From: Bacteroidales bacterium
GTDB lineage: Bacteria; Bacteroidota; Bacteroidia; Bacteroidales; WRGA01
DNA: 5,731 nucleotides
NCBI GenBank assembly: GCA_031279795.1
Contig: JAITHZ010000025.1
Span: forward strand, 1-5,731
Direction of reading: 5' to 3'
Positions 1-5,731 of this stretch are shown piece by piece. The position numbers and the translations under genes were made by a program. The notes below the pieces were generated by a model. The model was not told the origin of the DNA. It was given only the letters and a program-made list of their open reading frames with translations, and made no database searches. Numbering within the stretch: position 1 is the stretch's first letter; each line of letters starts with the position of its first letter.

Positions 1-441
1 ATTTCTTCTCGCAATCCTGTTAAAAATGGCAACGACCCTTGCCCGAGTGGTTGGAAAGTACCGAGCAAGTGGGTTATCGCCGATATTTACAATAATGACG
101 GCACTACCGATCCTGCTCTTGATAGTCAATCAAATTATACAGGTACTAACAATACTTGGGTATGGCGTGCTGCTTCTAACAATGCTGTCGGCGGTGCTGT
201 TATTACTAATGCTAACGGTGAGAGACTCTTCATGCCCGCTGTGGGATATCGCCACTTCAAGTATTATATACTGAACGATATCGGCACATATGGCAGTTAT
301 TGGAGCAGTACATACATGGCATTCAGCCGTGCAACCAATTTGTACTTCGGCAGCAACGGCGTGTCCTACACAGGGTCCCCCCAAGGTGACCTCTACAACG
401 GCAAGTCGAACGGTAATTGTGTGCGTTGTGTCGCAGAATAA
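1..441 (+). CDS. FISUMP-domain protein, C-terminal 146 residues (5' end outside window)
   Basis: The reading frame is open from the first base to the TAA at 439-441, so this is the 3' part of a longer gene. The visible 146 residues match the pattern of the Fibrobacter succinogenes major paralogous (FISUMP) domain. DPCPSGWKVPS lies at visible residues 12-22, RLFMPAVGYR at 75-84, YWSST at 100-104, and the NCVRCVAE terminus at 139-146. C14, C140 and C143 sit where this family keeps its cysteines. FISUMP domains are common in secreted or surface proteins of Fibrobacteres and Bacteroidota and often follow lipoprotein signals and Ig-like domains, but their function is not established. The start, signal peptide and any upstream domains are not visible. 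The gene converges on the hydrolase gene and shares its terminator, so it probably belongs to a different transcription unit from the SusC/SusD locus. I am confident of the family and make no claim about function. Confidence 0.85.
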   Translation: MSSRNPVKNGNDPCPSGWKVPSKWVIADIYNNDGTTDPALDSQSNYTGTNNTWVWRAASNNAVGGAVITNANGERLFMPAVGYRHFKYYILNDIGTYGSYWSSTYMAFSRATNLYFGSNGVSYTGSPQGDLYNGKSNGNCVRCVAE

Positions 442-461
442 AAAATTTGATTAATTTAATT

Positions 462-497
462 AAACCTGTTAAGTTGCAAAAACTTAACAGGTTTTTT
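462..497. terminator. Rho-independent terminator shared by two convergent genes
   Basis: The arm AAACCTGTTAAGTT (462-475) pairs perfectly with 481-494 around the 5-nt loop GCAAA. This gives a 14-bp stem whose + strand 3' side runs into six T residues (492-497). It lies 20 bp after the FISUMP stop and 21 bp after the hydrolase stop on the opposite strand. In the minus direction the downstream sequence (rc of 442-461) is AT-rich with shorter T runs, so termination of the hydrolase transcript is plausible but weaker than in the plus direction. Confidence 0.9.
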
Positions 498-515
498 GTT
501 ATTACCTTATTCGCG

Positions 516-3299
516 TTAGCTCTTAATGAATTTCTGTGTTTGGCCGTTTATTGAAATAACATACGTTCCGGTCGGTAAATGGCCAACGTTGACATGGTGG
601 ATCTTTCCGCTTTCCTGTATTACAACAAACCCCTGCAAATTAATAATTTTAACTTGCAGTTCTGCGTTTGCCGGATTATTGATAAACAGCACATCTGAAA
701 CTGGATTCGGAAAGACAACACTGTCACGAAAATTACTGGCTGCTGGGATGTCGCTCGTTTCGTCTTCCGCACCTATCACAAGACAGCCTGCTTTATCGGC
801 AGGCGCGTTCAAATCGTAATTGCCCGAACGTTCTATCTGATTCATTATTCGGGCAGTTGTATCTGAATATGAAATAATTCGCAAGTTGGAAGCATAATCG
901 TTGTTCGTCGTTTGTTTGTGTGAGAAAATCAATGGATTGGCGATTGATTGGCCATAGCTGAACGTAACGCTGCGAGCGGTTGTATGTCCAACATTATCTA
1001 CAAAACCAGTCCATATTTTGCGTCCCAGAATCGTCCCGTTTCCTTCGCTTAATGCGATGAAATGAACGGTTTCGTTCGGAATGGTATAGGTTTTCGCCTC
1101 TTCGCGCCGAAGACAGATTTCAAATCCGGCGGCTGTTACATTCCGCAAATGAATGGAAGTAGCCGAGGCCGAAACAGACGAAACTTGCGTGGGAATAATA
1201 ATTGGCGCGGCAGCAAAATAGCCATTGGGGAAAGTTACGGTTTTCCAGGCGCCGTTGACAGAGGTTACTGCATCTGCAACGGCTTTTATGTTGCCGAAAT
1301 CATAGTTTCCTGCGGGTAAAAACAGATATGCCAGTTCTTCGTCGGTGTAGAGCTGGCTTGTGATATAGCTCCAGGGGAAAAAGCGGATTTGGAGGCGCGA
1401 AGCGGAAATATTCCTGATGCGGTTGCTCATAAGTATCGACATGTTGTTATTGGTAGGGGTACCCAGAATGGTAACAGGATTTGCGTCAATCGTTTTTCCA
1501 AAATAAGCAGTTGTCCATTCCGATGTATTGAGCAGCAGTTTATCAAATTGAATATCTTTATTTGGGGTGACGGCAAGCGTGATTTCGTTGCTCGGATTAC
1601 TTGTGTTGCCTGCGCGGTCAATCGTTCTGATGCGGAAAAAATACTGCCCGCGTTCACTTATGTCTGCTGGAAAAGTAATCCGGCTGACAACAGGCTGGTT
1701 GCTGACGCTTTGCAGTTGTTGATACTGGCCATTGCCGATTTTTTGTTCCACAATATAGGATGCGTATATTTCGCTGAAATCGGTTGGCGACAGGCGAAGT
1801 TCGATTTGCGTATTGTTGTCGACAAGCGCGAAACTCGAAATTTCGGGATCGGGTAAATTCAAAACAGGTATTGCTTCTTTTGCGCGGTTAAAGGCCATTG
1901 CCGATTTATTGTCGCGGTACCACACGCCAGCTGGCGTAAGGTATTGATTGGCGGTTCCTCCTGCGGTTTTTTCGCCAGCCGAATTGGTTCCTTTCACAAT
2001 GGCGCGTTTGTCCTGCACCCAGTTGTAAATCGAATAACGTTCGACAAAACTGCATGTATCCAGCATATAAACGATTTTTTGCAAATCGGCTAACTGCTTT
2101 TGCTGTTGGGCTGCAGTGTCGGCAGGCCAGGTTTCGTTTGTCCAGTTTGCGCCATTGTTCCATTCGGTAATCCACAATGGGCGTTTGACACGCGCATGTA
2201 TTTCTTTCAGTCGGTTGTACCATTTGTTTACGTCCACCTGCCCGCCGGTATAGGCGTTGTAGGCGCCGCCGCTACCGCCCCAGTAGGCGTGAATAGCTAC
2301 ATAATCAAGACGGTAATTGAGGCGTTCGCATTCGTCTACAAAACTGTAAAGCCACGTCAGGTTATCGGCAATAGCAGGCGAACCAATGCGCAATCCCGTT
2401 GCAAGCAGGTCGGGCATACCGGCGATTGCCTGCGCCACAGTAGCGTTTGCCTGGTCGCTTTTGTCCGGTTCGTTCAGTCCCAACAAATGATTCACATTGG
2501 TTTTGCTGCTTATGGAACTGTTCGAAGGCCAGCCGGTATTTTGTTTGATTGGCACGTATTCCTGATTTGGTTTTGTGTTTTTATCCGCGCTCCACGAATA
2601 ATACCAGGTGGATGCGGTCAGGTCTATCTCATTTTCCCAACCGCTTCCCGACGAACACCAGCCTTTTTTGGAAGGATAATACCATTTCATCACACGAATG
2701 AAGGATACAGTCTGGTCTAATTCGGGTTGTAGCACGGATATTTCCAAATCGCTGTCGTCGGCAATAAACACGCGGCTGTAACCTGCGCCGGTGTTGATTG
2801 TTGCCAGTGTTGCCATGTAACCGCGCTTCAGCTTGAACGAGCGGATTTTGTTGTCCAGCGCGCCAAGCGTTTTGTGATAATTCACGTTGTACGCTTCGGT
2901 TGCGCCCGAAAAATGCTGTCCGTCGAAAACCGTCAAAGGCGAAATGCTGCTTGCATAAGGCATTATTACCGTTCCGCCGATATATACTTCTACGCGGCAA
3001 TTACTGCCGTTACTTGCATTCGCAGTTCCGATTTTTATTGAAGATAAATAATCGGAAATAACTGCTGAAGGACGGATATTGTCGAAAAACAGCCACGAGT
3101 TTTCTGTTTCTAAAGTTAGCGTGCTGTTTGTCAGTGGCGCAGCATCGCTTGTAATGTGCAAATCCGCGCCATCGGAAACGGTAACTGTACTGTTGGTATA
3201 AGAACTTACCGTTGTTTTTCCCGCAGGAACAACGATGTCCGCAGCATAAGCGGATACAGACATTGTCGTTATAAAAACTGTAAAAAAGAAATGCTTCAT
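516..3299 (-). CDS. T9SS-secreted multidomain glycoside hydrolase, GH128/Asl1-like
   Basis: This is a complete 927-residue protein. The start is chosen because MKHFFF opens a good Sec signal peptide with likely cleavage after AYA (residue 19). Residues 21 to about 195 are beta-rich and I do not recognise them. Residues about 195-470 resemble the Asl1-like/GH128 TIM-barrel domain. WYYSWS (232-237) is followed by LLGLNEPD (272-279, putative acid/base E277), DYVAIHAYWGG (332-342) and PLWITEW (374-380, putative nucleophile E379). The 102-residue gap between the two glutamates fits a clan-A barrel. Characterised GH128 enzymes cut beta-1,3-glucans, so that substrate is inferred, not shown. Residues about 482-578 look like a fibronectin-III domain. 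Residues about 594-847 hold three related repeats. Residues about 855-927 form a type-A T9SS sorting domain. The enzyme should therefore be exported through T9SS to the cell surface or medium. The gene lies 391 bp downstream of the susD-like gene on the same strand, which suggests one polysaccharide utilisation locus. GH family assignment is the least certain part. Confidence 0.85.
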   Translation of the reverse strand: MKHFFFTVFITTMSVSAYAADIVVPAGKTTVSSYTNSTVTVSDGADLHITSDAAPLTNSTLTLETENSWLFFDNIRPSAVISDYLSSIKIGTANASNGSNCRVEVYIGGTVIMPYASSISPLTVFDGQHFSGATEAYNVNYHKTLGALDNKIRSFKLKRGYMATLATINTGAGYSRVFIADDSDLEISVLQPELDQTVSFIRVMKWYYPSKKGWCSSGSGWENEIDLTASTWYYSWSADKNTKPNQEYVPIKQNTGWPSNSSISSKTNVNHLLGLNEPDKSDQANATVAQAIAGMPDLLATGLRIGSPAIADNLTWLYSFVDECERLNYRLDYVAIHAYWGGSGGAYNAYTGGQVDVNKWYNRLKEIHARVKRPLWITEWNNGANWTNETWPADTAAQQQKQLADLQKIVYMLDTCSFVERYSIYNWVQDKRAIVKGTNSAGEKTAGGTANQYLTPAGVWYRDNKSAMAFNRAKEAIPVLNLPDPEISSFALVDNNTQIELRLSPTDFSEIYASYIVEQKIGNGQYQQLQSVSNQPVVSRITFPADISERGQYFFRIRTIDRAGNTSNPSNEITLAVTPNKDIQFDKLLLNTSEWTTAYFGKTIDANPVTILGTPTNNNMSILMSNRIRNISASRLQIRFFPWSYITSQLYTDEELAYLFLPAGNYDFGNIKAVADAVTSVNGAWKTVTFPNGYFAAAPIIIPTQVSSVSASATSIHLRNVTAAGFEICLRREEAKTYTIPNETVHFIALSEGNGTILGRKIWTGFVDNVGHTTARSVTFSYGQSIANPLIFSHKQTTNNDYASNLRIISYSDTTARIMNQIERSGNYDLNAPADKAGCLVIGAEDETSDIPAASNFRDSVVFPNPVSDVLFINNPANAELQVKIINLQGFVVIQESGKIHHVNVGHLPTGTYVISINGQTQKFIKS
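519..737 (-). other. T9SS type-A C-terminal sorting domain (residues ~855-927)
   Basis: The last ~73 residues show the classic pattern of the Por secretion sorting domain: VVFPNPVSDVLFI (861-873), then VKIINLQGFVV (883-893), then LPTGTYVISI (908-917), and a short lysine-containing tail KFIKS. In this family the domain directs passage through the type IX secretion system and is usually cleaved, with anchoring to lipopolysaccharide in many species. It is the best evidence in the window that the host has T9SS. Confidence 0.92.
759..1520 (-). repeat. Three tandem ~75-80-residue beta-rich repeats in the hydrolase (residues ~594-847)
   Basis: Three segments of the protein line up by eye: about 594-668, 684-759 and 774-847. 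Shared pattern: an aromatic or T start followed by a V/Y-x-F strand, then ANP or AAP plus hydrophobics (ANPVTIL, AAPIIIP, ANPLIFS), an S/N-rich loop, an LRN- or IRN-like strand (NRIRNIS, IHLRNVT, LRIISYS), and a final hydrophobic strand (AYLFLPAG, HFIALSEG, CLVIGAED). The spacing of the F and NP motifs recalls H-type lectin-like sandwiches, so a carbohydrate-binding role is possible, but this is inference. The divergence between copies points to old duplication. Confidence 0.6.
1890..2717 (-). other. Catalytic domain of the hydrolase (putative GH128, residues ~195-470)
   Basis: The segment opens with FIRVMKWYYPS and carries the two glutamate motifs expected of a retaining clan-A enzyme: NEP at 276-278 and TEW at 378-380. 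Between them lie the motifs GLRIGSPA (302-309) and IHAYW (336-340), both in the order seen in Asl1-like hydrolases. It ends near AMAFNRAKEAI, just before the fibronectin-like domain. Domain borders are estimates by eye. Other clan-A families with NEP motifs, such as GH5, GH30 or GH39, are less likely because the WYYSWS and LLGLNEPD context is typical of the Asl1-like group. Confidence 0.7.
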
Positions 3300-3449
3300 A
3301 AATATTTAATTTTATATATTAGAAATCAGATTATTGTTGTATTTTGTATTTTAAAATTATTTCCATCACTTTTTCCTTTTTCATTCCTGATTGAATATAA
3401 GGGGAATAATAGAATTTTAACACTGTTTATACTATTTTTAATTCCATTT

Positions 3450-3483
3450 CAAAAATCCGAATATTCACTTTTATAAATCCAAA
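3450..3483 (-). promoter_or_regulatory. Possible Bacteroidota-type promoter for the hydrolase
   Basis: On the minus strand, TTTG (3483-3480) is followed after 22 nt by GATTTTTG (3457-3450). The Bacteroides consensus is a -33 TTTG and a -7 TAnnTTTG, so the -7 box matches all fixed positions except the first T. It would give a leader of about 145 nt before the ATG at 3299. The spacing is at the long end. It overlaps the first two units of the 22-bp array, which would make the array a candidate operator. This is a weak call. Confidence 0.3.
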
Positions 3484-3543
3484 TATTCGCGCCGACAGCT
3501 GCGAATATTCGCAGTCCTGTCCGCGAATATCCGCAACGCCGGG
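3456..3543. repeat. Four 22-bp tandem units centred on an AATATT palindrome
   Basis: Four cores sit exactly 22 bp apart: TCCGAATATTCAC (3456), TCCAAATATTCGC (3478), TGCGAATATTCGC (3500) and CGCGAATATCCGC (3522). The centres of the AATATT/AATATC hexamers are 3462.5, 3484.5, 3506.5 and 3528.5. Each 13-bp core is followed by about 9 bp that is not conserved. The third unit holds the perfect 16-bp palindrome CTGCGAATATTCGCAG (3499-3514). A possible decayed fifth unit begins with CGCGA at 3544. Because 22 is not a multiple of three, this is not a peptide repeat. The period is about two helical turns, so the cores face the same side of the DNA, as expected for a multi-site protein-binding array. 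Confidence 0.8.
3483..3530. repeat. 48-bp interrupted palindrome nested in the 22-bp array
   Basis: ATATTCGCG (3483-3491) pairs with CGCGAATAT (3522-3530), GACAG (3494-3498) pairs with CTGTC (3517-3521), and the central CTGCGAATATTCGCAG (3499-3514) is self-complementary. Only two 2-nt bulges (CC at 3492-3493, TC at 3515-3516) break the symmetry, which is centred at 3506.5. In minus-strand RNA this could fold into a long hairpin followed by the T-rich TTGGATTTAT, so it might attenuate or end transcription coming from the susD-like gene. Equally, it could be a DNA-level site. Confidence 0.7.
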
Positions 3544-3549
3544 CGCGAC

Positions 3550-3645
3550 CTAACTCACAATTGTTTTGGAATATATCAATTCCGCCTTCTGAATAACGGG
3601 ATTCATCGGGTTCTCTCTTTCTACTTTGTTATAAAATACCGACAT
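3550..3645 (-). pseudogene. N-terminal remnant of an HU-like DNA-binding protein (31 codons)
   Basis: An ATG at 3645 opens a 31-codon frame that closes with TAG at 3552-3550. The first 16 residues, MSVFYNKVERENPMNP, strongly resemble the opening of the Bacteroidota HU-family/HU-related histone-like proteins, which typically begin MSV-x-YN-x-V-x-R-x-NP and run to about 100-170 residues. A YSKTIVS segment near the end fits the next strand of that family. The DNA-binding arm and dimerisation core are absent. The same frame stays open for 40 further codons after the TAG, but those residues run through the palindromic array and do not look like HU. It starts 45 bp after the susD-like stop, behind an AT-rich leader. 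I read it as a truncated gene relic. A functional 31-residue peptide is possible but less likely. Confidence 0.6.
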
Positions 3646-3690
3646 AATTTTAAAATTTAATGTTTGTTTTATTGTGTACTTATTTTTTCA

Positions 3691-5418
3691 CTATTCCCAA
3701 CCTTCATTCTGTGTCAGGTTTTTATTTTTATCCCGTTCGTCCTGCGGGATTGGGTAAAGATACATTTTGTCGTCCCACACACGGGCGTTGGCGTCAGTTT
3801 CGACAGTATAGACAAAAACATACCGGTCTGTCGTCTCGTCTAATTCGCGTTTGATGCGCAGGCGTTTGATGTCGCGCTGCGTTTCGGCGCCTATTTTCCA
3901 GCGGCGGACATCCCAAAAGCGGTGGTCTTCAAAGGCAAATTCCCGCCAGCGCTCGTCGCGGAGTTCGTTGCGAAATTCGTCCTGCGTGAATTGCCCTTCC
4001 GCGTATTGCGGAACAGTGGCATTTGTATAGCCTGTGCGGTAACGTACCATGTTGGCAGCATCGCGGGCGGTCGTTGTTGTGCCGAGCTCCGCAGGATTTC
4101 CGTCGGGGCCGTATAATTCGTTCACCGTTTCGGCATAATTCAAAAATACTTCAGCATAACGGAAAAGCGGAAAAGCGTGCGTAAACGTCACGTTTTGTCC
4201 GGCTTTGAGGTTTACATCTTCAAAAAGGAACTTTTTCAGGTAATAGCCTGTGTTTGTCGCTCCTGTTTTGGGCAAACCATTCGCGCCGCCTTCATAAATT
4301 TGCAGACGGTCGTAATTGGTGAATGGCTTGTTGTTGTTCAGGGCAACAACGAGTGCAAGGCGCGGATCAATGCCTGTCCATGGGTTACTTGCATTTTCGG
4401 TCAAATGTTGTTGGGTAATTCCGTATTTTTCAACCAGGTTGTGCGTAGGGCAATTTCCGGATGTTCCACCTTCGTAACCGATTGGGAAATTTGTTGATTC
4501 CAGCGTTGCTGATTTCCCTGTGCGTGTGGCAAAAATTATTTCGGAAGTCGGAAGCGAAAAGTTGGTAGGCGCAAGTACCGTAGCATAAGCAGGCAGGCGG
4601 TTGAAGCGTTTGAAACCGTCTTGGCCAGCGTCCATTGCATTCAACATTTCAGCCGCCGCCTGTGCCGCTTTCAGCCAGCGGTCGCGGTCGTTTTCCGGAT
4701 TGTGCAAGGGACTTGCCGCATAAAGCAACACTCTTGTTTTCAACGCATAAGCAGCTGCTTTCGGCACGCGGCTTATTTCATCTTTGAAAATAGCTCCCGC
4801 ATAAGAAGGCGTGATGCAGGTTTTTACCGTATCACATTCATTTACAATAAACTTTACTACCTCGTCGAACGAAGTACGCGAAAGCGTATTGGCCTCTTCG
4901 GCTGTTATAGTTCTGTCTTCCAGCGGAATATCTCCATACCGCCGCAAGAGTTCAAAATGGAAATATGCACGGAGGAATCGTACTTCATACTCAAAATTAC
5001 GATAGCGGGTCATCATGTTCTGGTATTCCTGTTCGTATTTGTTTTCGTCGAACGTACTTTTGTTAAATTCTTCCAAATACAGGTTGCAGGCACGTATTCC
5101 CCTGTAAAAATGAGACCACTGAGCATCAACAGTCAGGCGTGGACTCCATCTACCGTCAGTCATGATGTGAATATCGTTGGTTGCCCATGTAAATTCGCCT
5201 TCGTCGCAGGCTGACGAGCGCATTGCAGCTCCAACCGAAGAAAAATCGGTGAGTAGATAACTGTAAATGTCGGTAACGTACTGCGTTGTACGGTCGAAGT
5301 TTTTCCGAATAGCATCTACTTCATAAACAGTTGTTTCGTCGTATTCCAAAAAGTTACCATCGGTAAGACACGAAGTCAGCCCGATAAAACAAAGGAATGA
5401 TATTATAGTCTTTTTCAT
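3691..5418 (-). CDS. SusD/RagB-family outer-membrane glycan-binding lipoprotein
   Basis: This is a complete 575-residue protein, a normal length for the family. It starts with a lipoprotein signal, MKKTIISF...LTSC, with lipobox cysteine C17. SusD-type proteins sit on the outer face of the outer membrane as a lid on a SusC channel and capture oligosaccharides. Family landmarks are visible: WSHFYRGIRACNLYLE (101-116), RFLRAYFHFELLRRYGD (147-163, TPR-like helices), DPRL (351-354), FRYAEVFLNYAE (419-430), NELRDERWREFAFE (484-497) followed by HRFWDVRRW (499-507), and the C-terminal YLYPIPQDERDKN (553-565) with NLTQNEGW (567-574). It begins 13 bp after the SusC-like stop, so the two are almost certainly cotranscribed and translationally linked. 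The ligand cannot be read from the sequence; a beta-glucan is suggested only by the downstream hydrolase. No SusE/SusF-like binding protein follows, which is unusual but not rare for a small locus. RagB-type peptide binders belong to the same family, so a non-glycan ligand is not excluded. Confidence 0.95.
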   Translation of the reverse strand: MKKTIISFLCFIGLTSCLTDGNFLEYDETTVYEVDAIRKNFDRTTQYVTDIYSYLLTDFSSVGAAMRSSACDEGEFTWATNDIHIMTDGRWSPRLTVDAQWSHFYRGIRACNLYLEEFNKSTFDENKYEQEYQNMMTRYRNFEYEVRFLRAYFHFELLRRYGDIPLEDRTITAEEANTLSRTSFDEVVKFIVNECDTVKTCITPSYAGAIFKDEISRVPKAAAYALKTRVLLYAASPLHNPENDRDRWLKAAQAAAEMLNAMDAGQDGFKRFNRLPAYATVLAPTNFSLPTSEIIFATRTGKSATLESTNFPIGYEGGTSGNCPTHNLVEKYGITQQHLTENASNPWTGIDPRLALVVALNNNKPFTNYDRLQIYEGGANGLPKTGATNTGYYLKKFLFEDVNLKAGQNVTFTHAFPLFRYAEVFLNYAETVNELYGPDGNPAELGTTTTARDAANMVRYRTGYTNATVPQYAEGQFTQDEFRNELRDERWREFAFEDHRFWDVRRWKIGAETQRDIKRLRIKRELDETTDRYVFVYTVETDANARVWDDKMYLYPIPQDERDKNKNLTQNEGWE

Positions 5419-5431
5419 ACGTTTTATCTAT

Positions 5432-5731
5432 TTAAAAATTTAACTTACATCCAATATGTATTGATTTTGCAGCAGGGTAGCCCGCAGTCATTATTTCGGG
5501 GTCTCTTTCCTTTATCTTGCTTACAGTCAGCAAATCCATTCCTCTTACATACAGTTTCACATTGTCGATTCCCAACGCGCCGTCCAGCCATTTGTTGGCA
5601 AAACGGTAATAAAGTTCACAATGCCGCAGTTTTGCAAACGAGCGGTCTTCAAGCCAAACGGTGTTCATAGCCGTATTGTTTGTATTGTCAAGCAATGTGA
5701 GTCGCGGAAAACGTGCTTGCTGATTTTCCTC
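5432..5731 (-). CDS. SusC/RagA-family TonB-dependent transporter, C-terminal 99 residues (5' end outside window)
   Basis: The frame runs in from the right edge and stops with TAA at 5434-5432. The visible 99 residues are the end of a SusC-type beta-barrel. ARFPRLTLLDN (visible 6-16) leads to WLEDRSFAKLRHCELYYRF, which matches the family pattern W-L-x-D-x-S-F/Y-x-K-L/R. Next come LYVRGMDLLTVSKIK, DPEIMTAGYP and the terminal strand SIHIGCKLNF, ending in an aromatic residue as outer-membrane barrels do. SusC proteins move oligosaccharides through the outer membrane using TonB energy and pair with a SusD lid, here encoded 13 bp downstream. The plug, TonB box and most of the barrel, about 900 residues in typical members, lie outside the window. 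A TTG at 5695 could be mistaken for a start, but the homologous sequence continues upstream of it. Confidence 0.95.
   Translation of the reverse strand, partial: EENQQARFPRLTLLDNTNNTAMNTVWLEDRSFAKLRHCELYYRFANKWLDGALGIDNVKLYVRGMDLLTVSKIKERDPEIMTAGYPAAKSIHIGCKLNF

Larger units (their letters stand above)
3300..3690. other. 391-bp spacer between hydrolase and susD-like genes, no intact gene
   Basis: No gene-length open frame fits here. By my count base composition shifts sharply: about 21% GC in 3411-3480, about 60% in 3481-3550 and about 37% in 3551-3620. From the hydrolase start outwards it holds an AT-rich leader (3300-3449), a possible promoter (3450-3483), a four-unit 22-bp palindromic array (3456-3543), the HU-like remnant (3550-3645) and an AT-rich stretch after the susD-like stop (3646-3690). 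I see no clear terminator directly after the susD-like gene. Confidence 0.8.

Noticed and set aside
1..441. FISUMP protein as part of the polysaccharide utilisation locus
   Set aside because: It is on the opposite strand and ends at a shared terminator, so there is no evidence of a functional link beyond proximity.
2100..2720. 206-codon plus-strand open frame
   Set aside because: It lies wholly antisense to the catalytic domain of the hydrolase, and its translation shows no recognisable domain.
3331..3384. 17-codon minus-strand frame (MKKEKVMEIILKYKIQQ) in the hydrolase leader
   Set aside because: It is very short, lysine- and AT-rich as expected by chance here, and its AGGA-like motif sits too close to the ATG to serve as a ribosome site.
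3456..3543. CRISPR-like array
   Set aside because: The period is only 22 bp with 13-bp palindromic cores and about 9-bp gaps, far too short for spacers, and no cas genes are in the window.
3646..3657. AATTTTAAAATT palindrome just before the HU remnant start
   Set aside because: A 12-bp palindrome made only of A and T is easily expected by chance in this AT-rich leader, and nothing else supports a site.
4621..5214. 197-codon plus-strand open frame
   Set aside because: It is antisense to the well-supported SusD-like gene, and its product resembles no family.
5693..5695. TTG as the start of an 87-residue gene
   Set aside because: The SusC-like sequence continues in frame upstream (ARFPRLT) to the window edge, so this is an internal leucine codon.

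Overview
The window looks like a fragment of a Bacteroidota chromosome, most likely a Bacteroidales-type anaerobe that carries a type IX secretion system (T9SS). Three things support this: a SusC/SusD pair, a large secreted enzyme ending in a T9SS type-A sorting domain, and AT-rich leaders without strong Shine-Dalgarno sequences. Genus cannot be read from the sequence. All family names come from recognising motifs by eye, not from searches.

Layout, left to right. 1-441 (+) is the 3' end of a gene encoding a FISUMP-type (Fibrobacter succinogenes major paralogous domain) protein. 462-497 is a strong 14-bp stem terminator shared with the convergent gene on the other side. 516-3299 (-) is a complete 927-residue secreted multidomain glycoside hydrolase, probably GH128/Asl1-like. 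It has a signal peptide, an unidentified N-terminal region, a catalytic domain with NEP and TEW glutamates, a fibronectin-III-like domain, three copies of an 80-90-residue beta-rich repeat, and the T9SS sorting domain. 3300-3690 holds no intact gene. It contains a possible promoter for the hydrolase, four 22-bp units built on an AATATT-centred palindrome, and a 31-codon remnant of an HU-like DNA-binding protein. 3691-5418 (-) is a complete SusD-like lipoprotein. 5432-5731 (-) is the last 99 codons of a SusC-like TonB-dependent transporter.

The minus-strand genes read in the order susC-like, susD-like, (HU remnant and repeat array), hydrolase. This is a small polysaccharide utilisation locus. 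SusC/SusD would bind and import oligosaccharides across the outer membrane, and the T9SS-exported hydrolase would cut the polymer outside the cell. If the GH128 call is right, the substrate is probably a beta-1,3-glucan. The most unusual part is the 391-bp gap between the susD-like and hydrolase genes. Its exactly 22-bp-spaced palindromic units lie beside the HU remnant and overlap the candidate hydrolase promoter, so they could be a regulator-binding array, an attenuator, or the scar of an eroded element.
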